Shown here: positions 1-4,616 of the stretch, piece after piece
How positions within the stretch are numbered: position 1 is the first letter of the stretch
Layout: each line of letters begins with the position of its first letter
Origin: Deltaproteobacteria bacterium
Lineage (GTDB): Bacteria > Desulfobacterota > UBA8473
DNA length: 7,425 nucleotides
Direction of reading: 5' to 3'
NCBI GenBank assembly: GCA_030621455.1
Contig: JAUXHQ010000084.1
Span: 1-7,425, forward strand
Made by a program: the position numbers and the translations under genes
Notes under the pieces: model-generated
What the model was told of the DNA's origin: nothing
Database searches by the model: none
Seen by the model: only the letters and a program-made list of their open reading frames with translations

Positions 1-241
1 ATCCTCTGCCCATACCCCTGCCCCATCCAAAACCGCCGTATGGATAGGCCTGGTAAGGTGCATTAGGATAGCTCCCGTATGGGGGATAGCCCCCGTACTG
101 GGCTCCCCCTCCGTAAGGGCTTGCGTAAGGGCTTCCCATATATGGAGCCCCCGTTCCCGCGTAGTTGGGGTTACAATATCCCCTCCCGCCCCCGGTCATT
201 GGGCCGAGTCCTCTTGGTCCTGTACCATCAAATCCCGGCAT
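1..241 (-). CDS. DUF5320 family protein, N-terminal part (runs off the window)
   Basis: The frame opens at ATG 241 and stays open for 80 codons to the window edge, so the C-terminus is missing. The start is set by an excellent ribosome binding site (GGAGGTGAGAACATG). The N-terminus, MPGFDGTGPRGLGPMTGGGR followed by GYC, matches the hallmark opening of DUF5320 proteins, which I know as small Gly-rich proteins found beside NifX-like and Mrp genes in anaerobes. From about residue 25 it becomes low-complexity, dominated by Gly, Pro and Tyr in repeats such as GSPYASPYGGG and YPPYGSYP. There is one cysteine (Cys23) and no signal peptide or membrane segment in the visible part. Its function is unknown. 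Many members have a C-terminal coiled coil, which would lie outside the window. It sits 15 bases after the second NifX-like gene and is probably the next gene of the same operon. Confidence 0.85.
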   Translation of the reverse strand, partial: MPGFDGTGPRGLGPMTGGGRGYCNPNYAGTGAPYMGSPYASPYGGGAQYGGYPPYGSYPNAPYQAYPYGGFGWGRGMGRG

Positions 242-256
242 AGTTCTCACCTCCTT

Positions 257-586
257 TCAATGATCACATATGTTAGATCCAGTCACTAACCTGTCATTAA
301 GGAAATCCTCCAGCACCTGATCTATCAAGCCTGAGGCCCCCGTAATGACAGTGATGCCCTTTTCGGCAAACAACCCCTGAGCCCTTCCTCCCATACCACC
401 AGAAATGATACAATCCACACCTTTGCCGGAGAGGAAGGCCGGTAAAACACCAGGCTCATGGGGTGGAGCGTCTATCTGGGTCTTAGTCATCACCCGTCCG
501 TCCTCTATCTCCGCAATGGTATATACTGCGCAATGGCCAAAATGCTGAGAAACCGTAGTGCCATCCGTAGCAACAGCTACTTTCAT
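257..586 (-). CDS. NifX/NifB-type (ORP-like) small metal-cofactor-binding protein, copy 2
   Basis: This 109-residue protein is a stand-alone dinitrogenase Fe-Mo cofactor biosynthesis domain (NifX/NafY/VnfX fold), the family that includes the Desulfovibrio orange protein (ORP), which binds a Mo-Cu-S cluster. Visible family marks are MKVAVATDG at the N-terminus, SQHFGHC at 13-19, PPHEPGVLP at 41-49, the glycine loop CIISGGMGGRA at 59-69 and a GASG turn at 83-86. Cysteines are at 19, 59 and 107. Length is normal for the family. The start has a strong AAAGGAGG site that lies directly behind the stop of the Mrp gene, 15 bases away. It is likely cytoplasmic and likely accepts or carries a metal-sulfur cluster, with the adjacent Mrp ATPase as partner; that part is inference. 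No nitrogenase gene is visible, so a role in FeMo-cofactor synthesis should not be assumed. Confidence 0.9.
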   Translation of the reverse strand: MKVAVATDGTTVSQHFGHCAVYTIAEIEDGRVMTKTQIDAPPHEPGVLPAFLSGKGVDCIISGGMGGRAQGLFAEKGITVITGASGLIDQVLEDFLNDRLVTGSNICDH

Positions 587-601
587 TCTCCATACCTCCT
601 T

Positions 602-1561
602 TTATCGGCTTTTACCCTTCAACATCTCCTTTACCTTGGAAATGCCCGTGATTCCTCCCTCGCCCTGAGAGGATTTTGATCCGGAATTATTTACAAATTC
701 CTCACATTTCTTGCCGATCTCGGAGAAGGCTCTTGCTGCCTTCGAATCCGGGATACTCTCCACAAAAGGCACACCTCTGTCGGAACTTTGAACAATTTCC
801 GGATCAAAGACAATCCTTCCGAGAAACGGCACATTGAGTTCGCGAGCCGCTTTTTCTCCCCCTCCCACCTTAAATAGGTCGATAGACTTGCCACAGTGAG
901 GGCAAGAGAACCCGCCCATATTTTCAACAATCCCCACCACTGGGATCTTCACCATCCGGCTGAAACTAACCGCTTTCCTCGAATCAAGGAGGGCTACATC
1001 CTGGGGGGTGGTAACAATGATCGAACCATCCACATCATTGATCAACTGGGCGATACTCAGCGGTTCGTCCCCTGTCCCGGGAGGGAGATCAACGATAAGG
1101 TAATCGAGATCACCCCACAACACCTCACTCAAGAACTGTTTAAAAGCTTGGTGTTTAAGCGGCCCTCGCCATACAACAGGACTATCAGGATCAGTCAAAA
1201 GAAATGCCATACTGACGACCTTGAGATTTGGGTAAAGTGAAACCGGTTTTATCCCTTCAGGGGACCCGTCGAGTTTCCCCTGATCCAGCCCCAACATCTT
1301 GGGGATATTAGGGCCGTGCACATCCGCATCGAGCACTCCCACTTGGCATCCGTTTTTGGCCAGGGTTGCCGCTAAATTAACGGCCACTGTGGTTTTGCCT
1401 ACGCCCCCCTTCCCACTCATCACCATAAACTTATGCTTTATCCGCCCCATGGTTTTCTTGAGCAATTCCTCTGAGTGGGCTTCTTTCTCCGCTTCCGAAC
1501 AACTCCCCTGTTCACCACAGGTTTCACAAGTAGAATCCTTGTTGCAACTCTCCTGACTCAT
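602..1561 (-). CDS. mrp: Mrp/NBP35 (ApbC-type) P-loop ATPase, iron-sulfur cluster carrier
   Basis: This 319-residue SIMIBI-class ATPase of the Mrp/NBP35/ApbC family binds and transfers Fe-S clusters and is related to MinD. The deviant Walker [11 protein letters not shown] is at 49-58, [14 protein letters not shown] (Walker A'/switch I) at 78-91, the [10 protein letters not shown] switch II at 158-167, and the family's dimer-interface CxxC (SCPHCG) at 219-224. Unlike plain ApbC it carries an N-terminal cysteine array: Cys6, Cys12, Cys15 and Cys21. The CxxC-x5-C part resembles the N-terminal ferredoxin-like cluster of eukaryotic Nbp35. The last 30 residues are a polar tail of uncertain role. 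It starts 11 bases after the upstream NifX-like gene with the site GAGGAGGCGTTATG and is followed after 15 bases by a second NifX-like gene. Being sandwiched between two NifX-like genes suggests it loads or remodels their clusters. In Desulfovibrio, MinD/Mrp-type ATPases are part of the ORP gene set. Confidence 0.94.
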   Translation of the reverse strand: MSQESCNKDSTCETCGEQGSCSEAEKEAHSEELLKKTMGRIKHKFMVMSGKGGVGKTTVAVNLAATLAKNGCQVGVLDADVHGPNIPKMLGLDQGKLDGSPEGIKPVSLYPNLKVVSMAFLLTDPDSPVVWRGPLKHQAFKQFLSEVLWGDLDYLIVDLPPGTGDEPLSIAQLINDVDGSIIVTTPQDVALLDSRKAVSFSRMVKIPVVGIVENMGGFSCPHCGKSIDLFKVGGGEKAARELNVPFLGRIVFDPEIVQSSDRGVPFVESIPDSKAARAFSEIGKKCEEFVNNSGSKSSQGEGGITGISKVKEMLKGKSR

Positions 1562-1572
1562 AACGCCTCCTC

Positions 1573-1977
1573 TTATTCATTTTCCTTGTCATCCATCATC
1601 CATGGTGGGCCGAAAGACTTACCCTTCTTATCTTTGAACCCCATACCTTTCCTCCTGCAGAGTCTAACTCCCGGCTGCAGATTCCCATCTAAGAATAAAC
1701 TCAGGGCATCACCGGCTTCGCCGGCTATCTCGGGAATAACTGATATCCCTAAATTTTCAAGCTGTCGGTGGCAAAACCCATCTATCCCTCCACAGATCAG
1801 CGTATCAACCCCCAGGGACGCAAGCTGGTTGAACCACTGGGGAAGCGCCAACCCAGCCATGGATATTGTCTTCCTGGACAGGACCTCCCCATTTTCAATC
1901 GTCAGTATCCACATCTCCGGGGAAAAACCAAATCGGGGAGAAATCCAAACACCAAAAAGAGGAATGGCAACCCTCAT
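1573..1977 (-). CDS. NifX/NifB-type (ORP-like) protein, copy 1, with charged C-terminal tail
   Basis: This 134-residue protein has the same fold as the second NifX-like protein but is clearly divergent. It opens with [20 protein letters not shown], in which the usual xxHFGHC loop reads SPRFGFS, so the loop His and Cys are absent. The glycine loop is [10 protein letters not shown] (60-69). Cysteines are at 62, 69 and 107. The NifX domain covers about 1-105; a tail from about 108 to 134 is rich in Lys, Gly and Asp ([19 protein letters not shown], then acidic). The start is fixed by GGAGGTG seven bases upstream. The ATG overlaps the TGA of a small upstream frame as ATGA, suggesting translational coupling. 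It is the first recognisable gene behind the sigma-54 promoter. The function is inferred to be metal-cluster binding or delivery, and it may form a complex with the 109-residue paralogue. Confidence 0.85.
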   Translation of the reverse strand: MRVAIPLFGVWISPRFGFSPEMWILTIENGEVLSRKTISMAGLALPQWFNQLASLGVDTLICGGIDGFCHRQLENLGISVIPEIAGEAGDALSLFLDGNLQPGVRLCRRKGMGFKDKKGKSFGPPWMMDDKENE

Positions 1978-2105
1978 CTATTCACCTCCGGCAATTCTAA
2001 TATGGTTAACCGTTCCAATACAGTTTGTGTTGTAACAGAGCCATCCATAACCACTGAATTATTGGAAAAATCCATAATTAGAATTGCTTCCTCGCCTCCA
2101 TGCAT
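1974..2105 (-). CDS. Possible small leader ORF, translationally coupled (33-43 residues)
   Basis: This frame lies between the sigma-54 promoter and the first NifX-like gene. It runs from ATG 2105 (43 codons) or ATG 2075 (33 codons, beginning MDFSNNSVVMDGSV) to a TGA at 1976-1974 that overlaps the next gene's ATG as ATGA. The predicted transcript start (about 2109) is only four bases before ATG 2105, so that start would be almost leaderless. ATG 2075 has a purine-rich stretch (GGAGGCGAGGAAG) about 12 bases upstream. The predicted peptide is mildly acidic with a plausible helical half (TTQTVLERLTILELPE). I recognise no family. It could be a genuine small protein, a regulatory leader peptide or chance; the stop-start overlap is the main argument for reality. 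Confidence 0.35.
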   Translation of the reverse strand: MHGGEEAILIMDFSNNSVVMDGSVTTQTVLERLTILELPEVNR

Positions 2106-2119
2106 TTATTTTGAAATGG

Positions 2120-2135
2120 TGCAAGGAGTGTGCCA
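2120..2135 (-). promoter_or_regulatory. Sigma-54 (-24/-12) promoter of the NifX-Mrp operon
   Basis: On the minus strand the sequence reads TGGCACACTCCTTGCA, an exact match to the RpoN consensus TGGCAC-N5-TTGCW with correct spacing. The predicted transcript start is near 2109, giving a leader of about 130 bases before the first NifX-like gene. It needs an enhancer-binding ATPase for opening. One is encoded immediately upstream on the same strand, and two palindromes lie 102-145 bases upstream of the -24 element, where enhancer sites normally are. Confidence 0.88.
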
Positions 2136-2161
2136 CTAAAAAACAGTTGGTGTAATATTTC

Positions 2162-2174
2162 TAAAGTTTTGTTA
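2162..2174 (-). promoter_or_regulatory. Weak IHF-like site between enhancer and promoter
   Basis: The minus strand reads TAACAAAACTTTA, matching the IHF consensus WATCAA-N4-TTR except for one base. It lies in an AT-rich stretch between the palindromes and the -24/-12 element, where IHF commonly bends DNA in sigma-54 systems. One mismatch in such a degenerate, AT-rich motif is weak evidence by itself. Confidence 0.25.
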
Positions 2175-2236
2175 TTACCATAAGTTACGTGGTTTGGTTA
2201 CTCCAGCGAAGGGACCGGTTGGAGGGATATTGAGAC

Positions 2237-2256
2237 GCAACAATGCATCATGTTGC
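2237..2256. promoter_or_regulatory. Probable activator binding site 1 (palindrome)
   Basis: GCAACA and TGTTGC form perfect 6-base inverted arms around the 8-base spacer ATGCATCA. The centre is about 137 bases upstream of the predicted transcript start. It shares TGCATCAT and TTGCA elements with the second palindrome. It is inferred to be an enhancer site for the adjacent sigma-54 activator. Confidence 0.6.
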
Positions 2257-2264
2257 ACAGAACA

Positions 2265-2280
2265 GTTGCAATGATGCAAC
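2265..2280. promoter_or_regulatory. Probable activator binding site 2 (palindrome)
   Basis: GTTGCAATGATGCAAC has perfect 6-base inverted arms around ATGA. Its centre is 26 bases from that of site 1. The ATGATGCA within it is the exact inverse of TGCATCAT in site 1 (2244-2251 against 2271-2278), so the two sites are related and oppositely oriented. Paired sites are typical of hexameric sigma-54 activators. Confidence 0.62.
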
Positions 2281-2412
2281 CCTGGTTTGGGTATTGATTA
2301 CGTGGCATCCTGACTCTTGGTTCAGCAAATGCCATTATTTTTCTGGAAGCCAGGAGTGAAAAAGGGGCTGGGTTGCCGAGACGAACAACATATTTCGAAC
2401 TTTTTTATAAGA
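2281..2412. other. Gap between activator gene and its presumed binding sites
   Basis: I see no gene here. An imperfect inverted repeat around CTCTTGG and CCAGGAG (about 2312-2357) could form a weak hairpin downstream of the activator stop, but there is no run of T on the minus strand, so I do not call a terminator. Confidence 0.4.
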
Positions 2413-3747
2413 CTAAAGGCCGTACTTCTTTATCTTTCTCCAGAGCGTCGAACGGTTAACCCCCAGTTCCTTAGCGGTTGCCATTCTATTCCCACCGTGC
2501 TTTTTCAGGATTTTGCGTATTAATTTGGCTTCAGCATTCTTCAACGGATGCGTCAGGGGTTCTGTTCCGGGGGTATCCTCATTCTTACCGCCCTCAGCAA
2601 GTCCCGGTGGGAGGTGTTTTATCTCTATTATTCTCTGCTTGCAAAGCACAAAAGCGTGTTCAATAATATTCTCCAATTCCCTTATGTTGCCCGGAAAGCC
2701 GTAACTCATTAAGAATTCCATAACATCATCGGATACTCCGATAATACTCTTACCTCTCCTTAAATTAAACTTGTGTATGAAATTCTCAGCCAGGAGCGGG
2801 ATGTCTTCCCTACGGTCAGCCAGAGCGGGAAGTTCGATCTTAACCACATTGAGACGATAGAAAAGGTCCTCCCTAAACCTCCCGGTCTTCACCAAGTTGG
2901 AAAGCTCCTGGTTAGTGGCGGTTACTATCCTTACGTTGGCCTGGACCGGGGTTATGGCTCCCAATGGTTCATACTCCTTCTCTTGTAGAACCCTAAGGAG
3001 CTTTACCTGGAGGGCCGGTGACATATCCCCTATCTCATCTAGAAGGATGGTGCCTCGTTCTGCCAAGGCAAATCGGCCCGGTTTATCCTTCTTTGCATCA
3101 GTAAATGCTCCTTTGACGTAACCAAAGAGTTCGGACTCGAGAAGGGTGTCAGGTAGGGCTCCACAGTTCACCTTGATATAAGAGTGATCTTTTCGGTGGC
3201 TAAGGTTATGAATAGCCCTGGCGAAGAGCTCCTTGCCGGAACCGCTGGGTCCCTGGATGAGGACAGTGGAATCGCTTTCAGCAATATCCGGAAGGATATG
3301 GAATATGGCCTGAATTTGATGATTTTTGCCTATGATGTCTTCCAGGGAGTATTGCTTGGATATCTCCTTCTTCAGTTCTTCCACTACCGAGAGGTCCTTG
3401 AAGGTTTCCACGGCCCCAATCACCTCTCCCTTCTCATCTCTCAGTACAGCGGTACTGACACTCACCGGCACCTCTTTCCCTTCTTTATTTAAAATATTGA
3501 CTGGGATGTCGATAACAGGTTTGCCCGTGCTTGCGGTTAGTCTGAGAGCACAGTTCGTCTGGCAGATATTTGTTCTGAAGATATCGAAACAGTTCTGCCC
3601 GATAGCCTCTTCCCTGCTGAAGCCGGTGATTTTTTCCGCTGCCCGGTTAAAAGAGGTAATCTCCTCCTGGTTGTTAATCGTGAAGACCCCATCAGCGATG
3701 CTATCCAGGATGATATTGAAGAAAGAAACGCTCTTATCTGTTCTCAT
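2413..3747 (-). CDS. PAS-domain sigma-54-dependent transcriptional activator (bEBP), orphan type
   Basis: This 444-residue bacterial enhancer-binding protein has three parts. An N-terminal PAS sensor spans about 8-118 (ILDSIADGVFTINNQEEI through GAVETFKDLS) and contains Cys53, Cys62 and Cys66. A central AAA+ ATPase spans about 138-375, with Walker A GPSGSGKE (166-173), a sigma-54 contact loop GAFTDA (213-218, a variant of GAFTGA), Walker B GTILLDEIGD (232-241), arginine fingers in GRFREDLFYRLN (289-300) and sensor II FPGNIRELEN (351-360). A C-terminal Fis-type helix-turn-helix spans about 404-443 (ATAKELGVNRSTLWRKIKKY). There is no receiver domain, so the signal is probably sensed by the PAS domain itself. 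The start has only a weak Shine-Dalgarno, but an in-frame stop lies just upstream and the PAS domain begins at once. Its nearest target is the sigma-54 promoter 280 bases downstream on the same strand. It occupies the place of the cognate regulator in the Desulfovibrio orp locus. Confidence 0.93.
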   Translation of the reverse strand: MRTDKSVSFFNIILDSIADGVFTINNQEEITSFNRAAEKITGFSREEAIGQNCFDIFRTNICQTNCALRLTASTGKPVIDIPVNILNKEGKEVPVSVSTAVLRDEKGEVIGAVETFKDLSVVEELKKEISKQYSLEDIIGKNHQIQAIFHILPDIAESDSTVLIQGPSGSGKELFARAIHNLSHRKDHSYIKVNCGALPDTLLESELFGYVKGAFTDAKKDKPGRFALAERGTILLDEIGDMSPALQVKLLRVLQEKEYEPLGAITPVQANVRIVTATNQELSNLVKTGRFREDLFYRLNVVKIELPALADRREDIPLLAENFIHKFNLRRGKSIIGVSDDVMEFLMSYGFPGNIRELENIIEHAFVLCKQRIIEIKHLPPGLAEGGKNEDTPGTEPLTHPLKNAEAKLIRKILKKHGGNRMATAKELGVNRSTLWRKIKKYGL

Positions 3748-3836
3748 GGTTGGTTTACCGCTCTATGACTGGTAGACGACTCGCCCAAAAGTTTGCAACC
3801 TGTGCGATTAACCATAAGCTTTTAGCAATTAGCTCA

Positions 3837-3849
3837 TTTTGTCAAGAAC
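3837..3849 (-). repeat. REP-like end, inverse orientation
   Basis: The minus strand reads GTTCTTGACAAAA. These 13 bases are identical to part of the REP-like repeat at 6158-6222 (first copy, GTTCTTGACAAAAGAG). It lies 57 bases left of the transposase remnant and points away from it, the layout expected for a REP-flanked RAYT element. Confidence 0.4.
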
Positions 3850-3893
3850 TTTTTGCGTAATTTCTCAATAACTCCGCGGCTTGGTTGTGATAA

Positions 3894-4037
3894 CCAATAT
3901 CTGAGGCAAGGAGTGTTTTCTGTTATTGGTGTGTTAGAGAGCTTGGAGAAAGTATGACAAGAATCGCAAAGCGATTGGGTGTGACACAAACAGCTGTTGG
4001 TTACGTCGTAGACCGAGGAGAACGTATATCCTCTTAG
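3894..4037 (+). pseudogene. C-terminal remnant of a Y1/RAYT (REP-associated tyrosine) transposase
   Basis: An uninterrupted plus-strand frame encodes EARSVFCYWCVRELGESM, then TRIAKRLGVTQTAVGYVVDR and GERISS before TAG. I recognise this as the C-terminal DnaA-C/helix-turn-helix end common in IS200-like Y1 transposases of the RAYT group (typical pattern SRARSVxCYxAVRELGxSxTELARxLGVSxSAVSxxVxRGE). The catalytic part with the HUH motif and Tyr is absent: two in-frame stops (TGA, TAA at 3888-3893) lie directly upstream, and no match is obvious before them. The frame is open again after the TAG to 4106. It is a dead fragment of a mobile element. Its start is set by loss of homology, not by a start codon. 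Confidence 0.6.
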
Positions 4038-4169
4038 TTTCTTATGGACGTGGACGTCTCTCTTTCGCCTCACGGGTTTAAAAGGGGGATAGTTTCTGTA
4101 AAGTGTTGACCCAAATTTGATGATGACGTTTCAATAAAGATAGGTGCACCCTATACGCACCCGGAGGTG

Positions 4170-4202
4170 GGCAGTCTTTTTCAGAGATTGGCTGCCTTTT
4201 TT
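4170..4202 (+). terminator. Possible rho-independent terminator, plus strand
   Basis: GGCAGTC (4170-4176) pairs with GGCTGCC (4190-4196) over 7 bases with one G-T wobble, around a 13-base loop, and is followed by six T. It could end plus-strand transcription from the transposase remnant. It overlaps the end of a minus-strand coding remnant whose AAA-AAG codons supply the T run, so chance is a real alternative. Confidence 0.3.
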
Positions 4203-4348
4203 GTGTCCAAAGCGATAAAGTGTTTGTCGCCATTCGGTGCGTAAATATCCAGGTAGATACCGTGGACTTTTTGACCGCTGGAGACTGTTGGGAGATTGCC
4301 ACCGATAAAAGGGCTTGATTTTACCTTATAGTTCAGGTACAGATAGGT
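4181..4348 (-). pseudogene. C-terminal fragment of an unidentified protein
   Basis: A 55-codon minus-strand frame ends at TGA 4183-4181. It has a strikingly protein-like composition: GGNLPTVSSGQKVHGIYLDI, then YAPNGDKHFIALDTKKAANL at the C-terminus. Alternating hydrophobic residues suggest beta structure. There is no start codon at its head and stops occur just upstream (TAA at 4351-4349). A neighbouring frame is open over about 4330-4370, so a frameshift there is possible. I do not recognise the family. A competing longer minus-strand frame over the same DNA (4302-4078) reads as a compositional shadow (KKSTVSTWIFTHRM and similar). Confidence 0.38.
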
Positions 4349-4426
4349 TTATGGTTAGGCGATGGTTCTGATTTCTGAATTGACGGGATAAAGGGGAAGG
4401 CGCTTTTCTTTTGTCTCATTGTGACT

Positions 4427-4494
4427 TTTGACTACCATATGTAATCATTACTTTCTGTGGATTTAAGATTATCAGCAGTAACCTTAAATTTTGT
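4427..4494 (+). repeat. Dispersed repeat, copy A
   Basis: The block begins TTTGACTACCATATGTAATC and ends with a 25-base core (4470-4494) starting TATCAGCAGTAACCT. The core matches 6549-6573 at 24 of 25 positions, and the left part matches 6495-6514 at 17 of 20. The distance between the two parts is 43 bases here and 54 in copy B. The nature of the repeat is unknown; it is a MITE-like remnant or a duplicated upstream region. Confidence 0.55.
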
Positions 4495-4616
4495 GAGGTT
4501 GGAAAATATGGCAAGGTAGTCTTTAATTTCGAGCTGTTTCAACCCACCCTTACATCATAAAATCTATTCAGCTCCTTATTATGGCTAAACAATCACAAAT
4601 AATCTGCTGTCTAAAT

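Noticed and set aside
257..1561. A nitrogenase cofactor (nif) cluster
   Set aside because: The NifX-like proteins are single-domain ORP-type, no nifH, D, K, E, N or B gene is visible, and the Mrp/DUF5320/activator context points to an orp-like locus instead.
2305..2325. A plus-strand TGGCATCCTGACTCTTGG that looks like a second sigma-54 promoter
   Set aside because: The -12 box is not at the correct distance: the bases five after TGGCAT are CTCTT, not TTGCW, and there is no gene downstream on the plus strand.
2312..2357. Terminator after the activator gene
   Set aside because: The inverted repeat is imperfect, has a long loop and lacks a T run on the minus strand.
3785..3820. TTGCA on the minus strand upstream of the activator gene as a sigma-54 promoter for autoregulation
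   Set aside because: No GG at the -24 position with correct spacing; only a lone TTGCA. It could be a half-site of the activator palindrome, but one half-site is not enough.
3834..4073. A 79-codon minus-strand frame
   Set aside because: It is antisense to the transposase remnant and reads as a compositional shadow.
4111..4170. Riboswitch-like GC-rich hairpins (GGTGC...GCACC) before the T run at 4197
   Set aside because: They do not match any riboswitch consensus I can recall, and there is no gene downstream on the plus strand to control.
4078..4302. A 74-codon minus-strand frame as a gene
   Set aside because: Its peptide has no family resemblance and no ribosome site, and the overlapping frame ending at 4181 has much better protein character.
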